Origin: Actinomyces sp. oral taxon 170 str. F0386
GTDB lineage: Bacteria > Actinomycetota > Actinomycetes > Actinomycetales > Actinomycetaceae
Length of the DNA: 64,000 bases
Assembly (NCBI RefSeq): GCF_000195595.1
Contig: NZ_GL882538.1
Span: 79,267 to 143,266, forward strand
Direction of reading: 5' to 3'
Shown: positions 56,273 through 64,000 of the stretch, in pieces
How positions within the stretch are numbered: position 1 is the stretch's first letter
How the letters are laid out: each line of letters starts with the position of its first letter
Translations under genes and position numbers: made by a program
The notes under the pieces: generated by a model
Database searches by the model: none
The model's input: the letters and a program-made list of their open reading frames with translations, nothing else
Told to the model about the DNA's origin: nothing

Positions 56273-56940
56273 GAGTCCTCATCGTCGACGACGACGCGCT
56301 CGTCGCCCAGTCCCTGTCCACGATCCTGTCGGTCGAGGACGACGTCGACGTCGTCGGCCTGGGCAGCTCGGGTCCCGAGGCCATCGAGCGCTACCGGGAG
56401 CTGGCTCCGGACATCCTCCTCATGGACATCCAGATGCCGGGCGGTGACGGGCTCAGCGCTGCCGAGCAGATCCTGGCCGAGGACGCAGGAGCGCGCATCG
56501 TCTTCCTGACCACCTTCTCCGACGACGAGTACATCGTGCGGGCCCTCAAGATGGGCTCGCGCGGCTACCTCATCAAGCAGGACGTCGCCCAGGTCGCCCC
56601 GGCGCTGCGGTCCGTCATGGCCGGGGTGTGCGTCCTGGAGGGGGAGGTGCTCGAGCGCAGCGCCACCATGGGGCTCAGCGCCCGGCCGCAGGCGAGTGGG
56701 ACGGACCGGGGCCGGGAGCATCAGGACCCTCGGAGCACGGCCTTCGCGGCCCTGACCGACCGCGAGTACGAAGTAGTCGAGGCCGTGGCCGAGGGACTGG
56801 ACAACGGCGAGGTGGCGGCGCGGCTGTTCATGAGCGAGGGCACGGTGCGCAACCACATCAGCGCGATCCTGGCCAAGCTGGGCCTGCGCAACCGCACCCA
56901 GGTCGCCGTCATGTACTACCGCGCCGCGCAGACTGGCTGA
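56269..56940 (+). CDS. NarL/FixJ-family response regulator
   Basis: 223-residue regulator. Receiver domain (1-120) with acidic pocket VDDD at residues 6-9, phosphoacceptor Asp in ILLMDIQMPGGDG near 51 and lysine in YLIKQDV near 102; a Gly/Ser/Arg-rich linker (about 128-155); LuxR-type helix-turn-helix LTDREYEVVEAVAEGLDNGEVAARL to the end. Overlaps the kinase by four bases. The inverted repeat at 55049-55064 is its probable binding site. Confidence 0.92.
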   Translation: MRVLIVDDDALVAQSLSTILSVEDDVDVVGLGSSGPEAIERYRELAPDILLMDIQMPGGDGLSAAEQILAEDAGARIVFLTTFSDDEYIVRALKMGSRGYLIKQDVAQVAPALRSVMAGVCVLEGEVLERSATMGLSARPQASGTDRGREHQDPRSTAFAALTDREYEVVEAVAEGLDNGEVAARLFMSEGTVRNHISAILAKLGLRNRTQVAVMYYRAAQTG

Positions 56941-57013
56941 CCCCAGCTCGTCCGTGCCGACGCAGATGGGCCTCTTGCTGCTCATGCCGATGGGGTACTA
57001 GGCGGATCGCCTG

Positions 57014-57295
57014 TCAGCTCAGAGCGTCGTAGTCGGCGTCGGACACCGGCTCGCACCACTCGGTGGAGCTGCGCTCGCCAGGAACCTCCAGGGTGATGTG
57101 CTGGAAGGCCGTATCGGCGGCCGTCCCGTGCCAGTGCTTGAGGCCGGCCGGGATGTTGACGACGTCGCCGGGCCTGAGCTCACGAGCGGGCTTGCCCCAG
57201 GCCTGGTACCAACCCCGGCCGCCGATGACGATGAGCACCTGCCCGCCGCCGCTGGCGGCGTGGTGGATGTGCCAGTTGTTGCGGCAGCCGGGCTC
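57014..57295 (-). pseudogene. Cupin-family gene lacking its 5' half
   Basis: C-terminal part of a cupin-domain protein. Metal-binding NNWHIHHAASGGGQVLIV, then the GRGWYQAWGKPARELRPGDVV and IPAGLKHWHGTAADTAFQH strands. In-frame homology begins at about 57295 and is cut by a TGA just upstream (57305-57307), so the first 40 or so residues, start and promoter are missing. Adjoins a LysR fragment on the other strand, implying a deletion that removed the facing 5' ends of a divergent pair. Confidence 0.75.
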
Positions 57296-57297
57296 GC

Positions 57298-57464
57298 CCC
57301 TGCCTCACTTCATCACCGACGCTCCCTCCTTCTCGGCCCCAGTGCCCGGCCGGGTCATCGTGCCCATCCGGGACGCGGCGGCGCACGCGACCTTCTACCT
57401 GCTGGTCCGCACCGACTGCCGCCAGGAGGCCGAGAACCTCTTCGACTGGGTGAGCCGGCAGTGA
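57298..57464 (+). pseudogene. LysR-family regulator fragment (C-terminal end only)
   Basis: About 55 codons (from LPHFITDAPSFSAPVPGRVIV to ENLFDWVSRQ and TGA 57464) matching the last part of a LysR effector-binding domain. No helix-turn-helix remains. Its left edge meets the truncated cupin at about 57293-57300. Cupin/LysR divergent pairs are common, so this is best read as the surviving tail of the cupin's own regulator. Confidence 0.6.
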
Positions 57465-57546
57465 CCAGCAGTGACCAGCGTGGCCTGACGGGAGCGACGT
57501 GCGCCGTCGGCGACAGGCGTCCCGCCGGGATTCAGGAACTCTCCAT

Positions 57547-57638
57547 ATGGTCGATAAACGCCACATGCCGGATCGAAATTGCGCCACATACCGTACTGGA
57601 TAGACGCCACATGAGGGGTTAGAATGGCGCCAACATCC
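57547..57638. repeat. Four repeats phased at 23 bp upstream of/at the AAA ATPase start
   Basis: CGCCACAT occurs at 57559, 57582 and 57605, and CGCCAACAT at 57628: exactly 23 bp apart each time (about two helix turns). Three of the four have GAT or GAA 3-6 bases before the core. The last overlaps the ATG at 57624. Such phasing suggests cooperative protein binding on one face of DNA. Confidence 0.7.
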
Positions 57639-58940
57639 GGATCGAGGCCGGATCCTGCAAGAGAGGCTGAAGAACCAGTGGGTCAGAACGGCTATCTGCC
57701 GCGGGTTGTCGACCAAGTCGTCCAGGACTCGCTCGGCTACTCGGGAGGCGTCCTCCTCGAAGGAGTGCGGGCCTGTGGCAAGACCATAACCGGCCGCCGG
57801 CATGCCTCCTCCGAGGTGGCCCTCGACTCAGGGCTGCCGCAGCTGCGCGCGGCCCTGGAGGTCGACCCGTCCCTGATTCTGGCCGGGGAGGTTCCACGTC
57901 TTATCGATGAGTGGCAGATCGAGCCCTCCCTGTGGAATCTGGTGCGTCGAGAGATCGACTCGCGTCAGCGTCCGGGACAGTTCCTCCTGACCGGATCCTC
58001 CGTCCCGGTTGAGGACGCTGCCCGCCACTCAGGTGCACATCGGGTATCGCGAATCCGCATGCGTCCGATGACCCTGTTCGAGCGCGGTCTCGGCGATGGA
58101 GGCGTCTCACTTGCCGGGCTGTTCGATGGTCAGGCTCCCGAACCTGTGCTGGGCTCGGGAACGAGCATGGCCGAGGTCCTTGACGAGCTGGTCCACGGAG
58201 GGTGGCCCGGGGATCGTGATCTGACGACTTCTCAGGCACAACGTCATCTGCAGGACTATGTCGATGACATCATCAATATTGACATCGGCCGTCTCGATGG
58301 TGAGCCGCGCCGGGACCCCTTGAGGATGCGTGCCCTCATACGGTCTCTCGCCCGGCATATATCGACGGAGGCCTCTTTCGCCGCCATCGCGAAGCATGTC
58401 TCCGGACAATCGTTGTCCGGAGAGACGGCGATCGCTTACGTGAACGCCCTCAAGCGCCTGTTCGTCGTCGAGGAGCAGCCGGCCTGGGCTCCTCATTTGA
58501 GGTCTCGCTATGCGGTGCGGACGTCGTCGAAACTGCACTTCGTTGATCCCGCGCTGGCTGCGGCAGTGACCGCGACTTCGCCGGGGCGTTTGATGCAGGA
58601 CCTGGGGACTGCCGGGTTCTGGTTCGAGTCGCTGGTCGTGCAGCACCTGAGGGTCTTCGCTGAGGTGCTGGGTGGTCGCATCTATCATTTCCGGGACAAG
58701 TCGGGCAGAGAGGCGGACGTTATTGTCGAGCTCGATGACGGACGGTGGGCTGCCTTCGAGGTCAAGCTAGGACAGAGACAGATTCCTGCGGCTCAGTCCT
58801 CGCTGGCGGCGTTCGTGGGAGATATCGACACGGCGCGGACGCCTCTCCCACAGTTCAGGGCTGTTGTTACTGCGGACGGTCCCACGATGATGCTTCCCGA
58901 TGGCGCTGTGACCTTCCCTCTGAAGGCTTTGAGTCCCTGA
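57624..58940 (+). CDS. AAA ATPase with DUF4143 domain
   Basis: 438-residue ATPase of the AAA_14/DUF4143 type. Walker A GVLLEGVRACGKTITG near residue 42, Walker B-like PRLIDEWQIEPSLWN near 90, sensor region GQFLLTGSSVPV near 120, then the C-terminal DUF4143 region (about 205-400) with the restriction-endonuclease-like FRDKSGREADVIVEL and AFEVKLG. The D-ExK pattern (EADVI, FEVKLG) recalls a nuclease fold. ATG 57624 has GAGGGG 5 bases upstream; GTG 57678 (VGQNGYLPRVVD) is an alternative that matches the usual family start. Its role is unknown in any bacterium. Four phased repeats cover its promoter. Confidence 0.85.
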   Translation: MAPTSGSRPDPAREAEEPVGQNGYLPRVVDQVVQDSLGYSGGVLLEGVRACGKTITGRRHASSEVALDSGLPQLRAALEVDPSLILAGEVPRLIDEWQIEPSLWNLVRREIDSRQRPGQFLLTGSSVPVEDAARHSGAHRVSRIRMRPMTLFERGLGDGGVSLAGLFDGQAPEPVLGSGTSMAEVLDELVHGGWPGDRDLTTSQAQRHLQDYVDDIINIDIGRLDGEPRRDPLRMRALIRSLARHISTEASFAAIAKHVSGQSLSGETAIAYVNALKRLFVVEEQPAWAPHLRSRYAVRTSSKLHFVDPALAAAVTATSPGRLMQDLGTAGFWFESLVVQHLRVFAEVLGGRIYHFRDKSGREADVIVELDDGRWAAFEVKLGQRQIPAAQSSLAAFVGDIDTARTPLPQFRAVVTADGPTMMLPDGAVTFPLKALSP

Positions 58941-58964
58941 TCGTCGCACTGTCATGTGATGACG

Positions 58965-58998
58965 ATTGCCGCCCCACTTGACCGCCAGTGGCGGTAAT
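58965..58998. terminator. Hairpin between convergent ATPase and hydrolase genes
   Basis: 9-bp stem (58965-58973 with 58990-58998, one G-T pair), loop 16. An alternative smaller stem lies in its right half. Probably bidirectional. Confidence 0.4.
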
Positions 58999-59015
58999 AG
59001 GGGGGCGTGGTTGGG

Positions 59016-60020
59016 CTAGGCGAGCTCCCCGGTGACGATGCGGACCAGATCTCGGCGCGCCCGGCGCCCCTCCGGGGTAGGGAACATCGGGTAGACGTGG
59101 TTGAGCCCCTCGCCGACGTGCAGCGTCGAGTCGACCCCGGCCTCCAGGAGCTTGGCGTGGAAGAGCGTGTTGTCCGGAAGGAAGATCTCCCGGCTCCCCA
59201 CGAAGGTCGTCACCTTCTTCAGACCCGAGAGATCGCCGTAGATGGGGGAGAGGTGCCAGTCGGTTGGCGGCGTGCCGCCGGCCCAGGAACGGCCGATCTC
59301 GGCGAGGGGTTCAGGAGTCATGAGCGGGTCGGCGTCGATGTAGTCGGCGATATCCGGGTTGGTATTGGTGATGTCGACCCATGGCGAGATGAGAGCGAGC
59401 TCGTCGGGCTGAGCGTCGCCGGCCTCGGCCAGGGACAGGGCGATGACCGCTGCCAGGCCCCCGCCCGCACTGTCCCCCATGAGGATGATCCGTTTGCCCG
59501 GGTTCTCCTCGACCGTGCGCCGATAGAGAGCCAATACCAGCCGGTGCGCCTCCTCCCAGGTGTGGTGGGGTGTCAGTGGGTAGAGCGGCATGACGATGTC
59601 GGCCCCCGTCCTGCGGGCAAGGTGGTCGATCAGCCAGGCGTGCGCGGAGGCAGCCGTCGAGATGTAGCCGCCGCCGTGGAGATAGACGATGACGGTCTTC
59701 GACGGCGTCTGTGGGCGGACGTAGTAGACGGGCATGCCGGAGTCCTCGCGCCGCTCCAGGTCGTAGAAGAAGCGACCCCAGGTCGGGAATGTGACGGCGC
59801 GGCGAGGCTCGGGACGACTGGCCAGTCGAGCAATCCGTTCGGTGATCGGAATGCAGGCTGCCAGCGCCTTGATCGGCCGGGTGCTGTACTCCGCCAGGCT
59901 CGCTGCGGCCGAGCGCCTGTAGCGTTTGCGGGAGTAGAGGCTGAAGGCACCCACCGTCAGGCCGACACTGGCCACGCCGACGGCGATCCTGCTTCCGCTG
60001 ACTGCCCTGAACATCCTCAT
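59016..60020 (-). CDS. Alpha/beta hydrolase (HSL-type esterase/lipase)
   Basis: 334-residue hydrolase. Oxyanion motif YLHGGGYIS near 114, nucleophile GDSAGGGLA near 183, the aspartate region DITNTNPDIADYIDADPL, and the catalytic His in GLNHVYPMFP near 310. This set defines the hormone-sensitive-lipase group. A hydrophobic N-terminal helix (about 8-28, no signal peptidase site obvious) suggests membrane anchoring. Divergent from the GH3 gene, 180 bp apart. Substrate: short-chain esters, unspecified. Confidence 0.88.
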   Translation of the reverse strand: MRMFRAVSGSRIAVGVASVGLTVGAFSLYSRKRYRRSAAASLAEYSTRPIKALAACIPITERIARLASRPEPRRAVTFPTWGRFFYDLERREDSGMPVYYVRPQTPSKTVIVYLHGGGYISTAASAHAWLIDHLARRTGADIVMPLYPLTPHHTWEEAHRLVLALYRRTVEENPGKRIILMGDSAGGGLAAVIALSLAEAGDAQPDELALISPWVDITNTNPDIADYIDADPLMTPEPLAEIGRSWAGGTPPTDWHLSPIYGDLSGLKKVTTFVGSREIFLPDNTLFHAKLLEAGVDSTLHVGEGLNHVYPMFPTPEGRRARRDLVRIVTGELA

Positions 60021-60200
60021 GATTCCTCCGCTCCGCAGGGCGCCGAATGCTGTCCGAAGACATCTCCGGATCCGGTACCTGCCCCGTCTATCGTAGGATC
60101 AGAGCGCTGCGATGATGGGGTGAATCCAGCTCGTTCACTCAGTGCGGAGAAATGTATGGCGCCACCGTGGACTCCGGTACCGACGAGGAGAGAAAACCAC

Positions 60201-62771
60201 ATGGAAACCTACGAGACCGAGCACCTCAACGCCGTCCGCGCCCTGGCCCCCGAGTGCATGGTGCTGCTGCGCTCCGACGGTGCCTTCCCCCTGGCGGAAC
60301 CGGGCGAGATCGCCCTGTTCGGATCCGGCGCCCGCGACACCATCAAGGGCGGCACCGGCAGCGGTGACGTCAACTCCCGCCACGTCACCACCATCGAGGA
60401 AGGACTGGAAGCGGCCGGCTTCACCGTCGTCACCAGGCCCTGGCTGGATGCCTACGACCGCGTCCGCGACCAGGCCCACCAGGACTTCATCGCCGATATC
60501 AGGGCCGAGGCGGCCGAGCGCGGCGTCCCCGCCATCATGATCGGCATGGGCTCGGTCATGCCTGAGCCAGAACACACGATCCCACTCGACGTCCAGACCG
60601 ACGCCGACCCCGAGACGGCCGTCTACGTCCTGGCCCGCACCTCCGGGGAGGGCAGCGACCGCACTCCTGAGGCCGGGGACCTCAGGCTCACCGACACCGA
60701 GGTCCGTGACATCCTCGCCCTGAGCGAGCGCTTCGAGAGGTTCCTCCTCGTCCTCAACGTGGGCGGCGTCGTCGACCTCAGCCCGCTGGGCGACGTCAGC
60801 AACATCCTCCTGCTCTCCCAGCTCGGCGCGACCATCGGTGACGCCTTCGCCGACGTCCTCCTGGGGCGGGCCTACCCCTCCGGCAAGCTCGCCACCACCT
60901 GGGCCGCCTGGGACGAGGATGACCAGATCGGTGACTTCGGTGACCCGGATGACACCCACTACCGTGAGGGAGTCTACGTCGGCTACCGCTTCTACGACTC
61001 GGTCGGCAAGGAACCCCTCTTCCCCTTCGGATTCGGACTGGGCTACACGACCTTCGACGTCGAAATCCACCAGGCGAGCCTTGATGGGGCTCGCGTGAGC
61101 ATCGGCGTTGACGTCACCAACACCGGCGAGTACCTGGGCAAGGAGACTGTCCAGGTCTACGTAGGTGTCCCGGCCGGTCGCCTCGACCAGCCGTTCCAGG
61201 CGCTCGCCGGCTTCACCAAGACCGACGAGATCGCCCCCGGCGCCACGGCGCACGTCACCATCGACATCGACCTGACCGATCTGGCCTCCTACGACGAGGC
61301 ACTCCACGCCACGGTCCTGGAAGCCGGCCGCTACCTGCTGCGGGTGGGAGCTTCCAGCCGGCACCTGAGCCCCGTCGCCGTCGTCGAGCTCGCCCGGGAT
61401 GCGACCGTGCGACGCCTGACCGGCGACCTGGGCGAGCCTGGCTTCACCGACTGGAAGCCCGAGGCTCCGATCCTCCTCGACATCCCGGCCGGCCTACCGG
61501 TACTCGCCGTCGATCCGGCCCACCTGCGCCTGTCGGATCACGCCGAGCCCGTTGAGCAGTCCGCGCCGGAGGGCTTCGACGAGGCGCTCGCCCTGGCCCG
61601 GGACCTGTCCGACGACGAGCTCATCTACACCGTTCTGGGCGACTACCGCAGCGGTGAGGAATCGGGCTCCATCATCGGGGCCGCCTCCACCACCGTCATC
61701 GGCGTGGCGGGACAGACCACCACCCGGATCCCCGGCCTGCCCAGCATCATCATGGCCGACGGTCCCGCCGGACTGCGCCTGGCCCCCACCTACGGCGTTG
61801 ACGCCGAGGGCCCCTTCTCCCTGGCCGACTCCAGCCTGCCCGCCACCTTCCTCGAGCTCATGGACGACGCCGGACGTGAGGCTCTCGGCATCGCCGATGC
61901 CCCCGAACCTCGAGAGCCTGCCGAGATCCGCGAGCAGTACACCACCGCCATCCCCATCGGCACCGCGCTCGCCCAATCCTGGAACCCGGGCCTGGCGCAG
62001 CGGCTCGGCAACGTCGTCGGGGCCGAGATGGAGCGCTTCGGTATCCACCTCTGGCTCGCCCCCGCCTTCAACCTGCACCGCTCCGTCCTGTGCGGACGAA
62101 ACTTCGAGTACCTCTCCGAGGACCCGCTGCTGGCCGGGTGCATCGCCGCCGCCATCACCCGTGGCGTCCAGTCCCACCCAGGGCGGGGCGTGACCATCAA
62201 GCACCTGGTCTGCAACAACCAGGAGACCAACCGCCTCAACTCCAACAGCCGGGTCAGCCCGCGTGCCCTGCGCGACCTCTACCTGCGGGCCTTTGAGATC
62301 TGCGTGCGCCAGGCCCGGCCCGACGCGATCATGACCTCCTACAACCTCATCAACGGCGTCCACACCTCGGAGTCGGCCGAGCTGCTCGAGGTCATCCTGC
62401 GCCAGGAATGGGGCTTCGACGGCTTGGTCATGACCGACTGGGTCGTCGACGGCATGACCCGTAGCGACACGAAGCACCCGCGCGCCACCGCGGCCGCCAC
62501 CGTCAAGGCCGGCAACGAGCTCTTCATGCCCGGAGGCGAGTCGGATCGGGAGGACCTCCTGGCCGCGCTCAGGCGGGGGCGCGACGGTCGGCTGCCCGAT
62601 GGGCAGACCGAGCCGGACGACGACGGCGCGGACCTGATGCGCGCCGAGCTCGAGAGGCAGGCCGCCCGCGTCATTCGCATGGCCCGGAGGCTTGCCGGCC
62701 CTGGAGCCGGATATGTGAAGAAATTGAGGCCGGACGCCTCGTGGACCAGGAGCAGGGGTGGATCGGCGTAG
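60201..62771 (+). CDS. GH3 beta-glucosidase with permuted domain order
   Basis: 856-residue glycosidase of family GH3, but its parts are in reverse order. The C-terminal alpha/beta sandwich comes first (about 1-280, with LVLNVGGVVDLSPLG and YPSGKLATTWAAW), then a fibronectin-III-like domain (about 290-395, FGFGLGYTTFDVEI and NTGEYLGKETVQVYV), and last the TIM barrel (about 470-850) with the MADGPAGLRL loop, KHLVCNNQETNR and the nucleophile aspartate in GLVMTDWVVDG. ATG 60201 has GAGGAGAG upstream. No signal peptide, so intracellular. Known permuted members exist among bacterial beta-glucosidases. Confidence 0.9.
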   Translation: METYETEHLNAVRALAPECMVLLRSDGAFPLAEPGEIALFGSGARDTIKGGTGSGDVNSRHVTTIEEGLEAAGFTVVTRPWLDAYDRVRDQAHQDFIADIRAEAAERGVPAIMIGMGSVMPEPEHTIPLDVQTDADPETAVYVLARTSGEGSDRTPEAGDLRLTDTEVRDILALSERFERFLLVLNVGGVVDLSPLGDVSNILLLSQLGATIGDAFADVLLGRAYPSGKLATTWAAWDEDDQIGDFGDPDDTHYREGVYVGYRFYDSVGKEPLFPFGFGLGYTTFDVEIHQASLDGARVSIGVDVTNTGEYLGKETVQVYVGVPAGRLDQPFQALAGFTKTDEIAPGATAHVTIDIDLTDLASYDEALHATVLEAGRYLLRVGASSRHLSPVAVVELARDATVRRLTGDLGEPGFTDWKPEAPILLDIPAGLPVLAVDPAHLRLSDHAEPVEQSAPEGFDEALALARDLSDDELIYTVLGDYRSGEESGSIIGAASTTVIGVAGQTTTRIPGLPSIIMADGPAGLRLAPTYGVDAEGPFSLADSSLPATFLELMDDAGREALGIADAPEPREPAEIREQYTTAIPIGTALAQSWNPGLAQRLGNVVGAEMERFGIHLWLAPAFNLHRSVLCGRNFEYLSEDPLLAGCIAAAITRGVQSHPGRGVTIKHLVCNNQETNRLNSNSRVSPRALRDLYLRAFEICVRQARPDAIMTSYNLINGVHTSESAELLEVILRQEWGFDGLVMTDWVVDGMTRSDTKHPRATAAATVKAGNELFMPGGESDREDLLAALRRGRDGRLPDGQTEPDDDGADLMRAELERQAARVIRMARRLAGPGAGYVKKLRPDASWTRSRGGSA

Positions 62772-62827
62772 CCGACGCATGTGCTCACTTCGCGCGGAAA
62801 GCCGCCGGCGGGATGTGAGATAACCTG

Positions 62828-62839
62828 CCGCCCGGGCGG
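62828..62839. promoter_or_regulatory. 12-bp perfect palindrome before the CMD-family gene
   Basis: CCGCCCGGGCGG, 52 bp upstream of the 62891 start. Possible operator, though GC palindromes arise easily at this composition. Confidence 0.2.
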
Positions 62840-62890
62840 TGGACGTGACATGCTCAGGTCGAGCCGCCCGCACATCGTAAGGAGCCCTCC

Positions 62891-63677
62891 ATGGCGCTGA
62901 CACCCCAGGCACGCGAGACCTTCACCAGGCTGTTCGGGGTGGAGCCCCAACCCCATCCCACGGATCCTGAGCTCTTCGACATCCTCCAGAACGGGATCTT
63001 CGACGAGGCCTTCTCCACGGGTGTCCTCACCGACGTTGAGCGCGAGCTGCTCACCATCACCGTCCTGACCGCCATGCAGACCCTCCCACAGCTCAGGGCC
63101 CATGTGGGCGCCGCCCTCAACATCGGCGCCAGCCCGCTCCAGCTGCGCGAGGCCATCTACCAGTGCGCCCCCTACATCGGCTTCCCCAAGACGCTCAACG
63201 CCATCGACATCGCCAACGGGGTCTTCGAGGCTCACGGCATCTCCCTGCCCCTGGAGAACGCCGGCACCGTTGACGCCACCGACCCCAACGCCCGTGAGCA
63301 GGCCGGCGCCGCCATCCAGACCCCGCTGTACGGCAATGAGGTCAAGGAGGTCTTCTCCGCCCTGCCCGAGCCCTTCGATGAGTTCGTGCCCCACCTGCTG
63401 ACCTCCTCGGCCTTCGGCGACTTCGCCACCCGCGGCGGGCTCGACGTCGCCCAGCGCCCAGCGCGAGCTCATCAGCCTCGTGGCCATCGCCGCCATCGGC
63501 GCCTCCACCCAGCTGCGCCCGCACGTGGCCGGAGCGCTCAAGGCCGGCTCCTCCCGTCAGAAGGTTGCGGCCGCACTGGTCCAGGTCATGCCCTACATCG
63601 GCGGTCCCTATGCCCTGTCCGGTCTGGTCCTCGTGGCCCGGTACGACGAGAACGCCTCCTCGGAGGCCTACCGCTGA
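62891..63677 (+). pseudogene. Carboxymuconolactone-decarboxylase-family gene, frameshifted by a 7-bp duplication
   Basis: Two-domain CMD/AhpD-like protein. Frame 1 encodes MALTPQARETFTRLFG to FGDFATRGGLDVAQR (ERELLTITVLTAMQTLPQLRAH and QCAPYIGFPKTLNA are the first-domain signatures). Then the sequence GCCCAGC is repeated in tandem (63449-63455, 63456-63462). This shifts the frame; the second domain continues as RELISLVAIAAIGAS to ENASSEAYR (TGA 63677). Removing one copy restores VAQRELISLVAI. AAGGAG precedes ATG 62891. Confidence 0.85.
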
Positions 63678-63766
63678 CGCTGCACGTCGTCACCCGCCCT
63701 GCAGGCCCGTTTACGATGGCCGCCGGGCCGGACTCCCGTTCCGGCCCCGCACAGCAAGGAGAGCAC

Positions 63767-64000
63767 GTGACGACGACGCAGCCCTACCTGTCCCGGCAGG
63801 TCACCTTCACCGCCCAGGGGCAGAGGATCGGGGGACTGGCCTACGTCCCGCGCATTGCGTCCTCGGCCCCCGCACCCCTGGTCATCTGCTGTCACGGCGT
63901 GGAGGGCTCCCACACCCGCGTCGCCCCCATGGCCAGGCGCTTCGCCGCCGCCGGGGCAGTGGCCGTCTGCTTCGACTTCCGCGGGGGAGGAGGCAGCGCC
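63767..64000 (+). CDS. Alpha/beta hydrolase, N-terminal part (3' end outside window)
   Basis: The first 78 codons of an alpha/beta hydrolase: GTG 63767 behind AAGGAG, then a beta-strand region (VTFTAQGQRIGGLAYVP), the oxyanion-side VICCHGVEGSHTRVAPMARRFA and VAVCFDFRGGGGSA. The nucleophile elbow lies beyond the window. It follows the broken CMD gene by 89 bp. Confidence 0.8.
   Translation, partial: MTTTQPYLSRQVTFTAQGQRIGGLAYVPRIASSAPAPLVICCHGVEGSHTRVAPMARRFAAAGAVAVCFDFRGGGGSA

Noticed and set aside
59007-60200. Very long GH3 protein starting at 59007
   Set aside because: The first 398 codons lie opposite the hydrolase gene and have no homology; ATG 60201 has a good ribosome site and starts the GH3 domain.

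Overview
The window is about 68-70% GC with strong G/C third-codon bias, many GTG starts, a GuaB3-type IMPDH paralogue, an actinobacterial-type HPr and an inositol (iol) cluster built like that of Corynebacterium. This fits a high-GC actinobacterium. Gene content (fermentative ackA-pta, SirTM-macrodomain pair, DUF4143 ATPase) suggests an Actinomyces/Schaalia-type organism. The genus is an inference from gene content, not a database result.

Layout. 0-4.7 kb: end of guaB3, ptsH, a sodium:solute symporter with a small membrane partner, RNase HI and a GtrA-like protein. 4.7-9 kb: a four-gene leftward operon (ABC ATPase, ABC permease, histidine kinase, response regulator). 9-12.5 kb: pta and ackA. 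12.7-15.1 kb: a PepSY-type membrane pair and a TauE/SafE exporter. 15.2-44.3 kb: a very large sugar/inositol catabolic island. Leftward it carries a LacI regulator with an oxidoreductase and isomerase, then an oxidoreductase, an iolT-like transporter and iolE. In the middle are a second LacI regulator, an aldose epimerase, an iolG-like dehydrogenase, a transaldolase and a GntR/UTRA regulator. Rightward it carries iolC, an aldolase, iolB, iolD, iolA, an isomerase, iolG, iolH, iolT2, another MFS protein and a zinc alcohol dehydrogenase.

The main discovery is a repeated 14-bp palindrome, TTTGTCNNGACAAA, found at eleven intergenic places (15.17, 17.68, 20.29, 23.42, 28.35, 29.35, 34.67, 36.46, 38.80, 43.05 and 47.48 kb). 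It precedes nearly every catabolic transcription unit and resembles the IolR operator known from Corynebacterium. The GntR/UTRA protein at 28.4-29.15 kb, which has a copy in its own promoter region, is the likely repressor. One site lies outside the island, before a small membrane protein with a structured leader. A separate perfect 26-bp palindrome marks the local operator of the first LacI protein.

44.6-64 kb is mixed. It holds an NTF2-like protein, a SirTM sirtuin overlapping a zinc-macrodomain gene (reversible ADP-ribosylation), guaA (probably leaderless), and an ABC-2 exporter with a divergent two-component system. It also holds a DUF4143 AAA ATPase preceded by four repeats phased every 23 bp, an alpha/beta hydrolase and a domain-permuted GH3 beta-glucosidase. 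Gene decay is conspicuous here: an amidohydrolase split by one in-frame TGA, a deletion scar that beheaded a divergent cupin/LysR pair, a carboxymuconolactone-decarboxylase-family gene frameshifted by a 7-bp tandem duplication, and a startless coding remnant after guaA. No tRNA, rRNA, CRISPR array, transposase or prophage gene was recognised.
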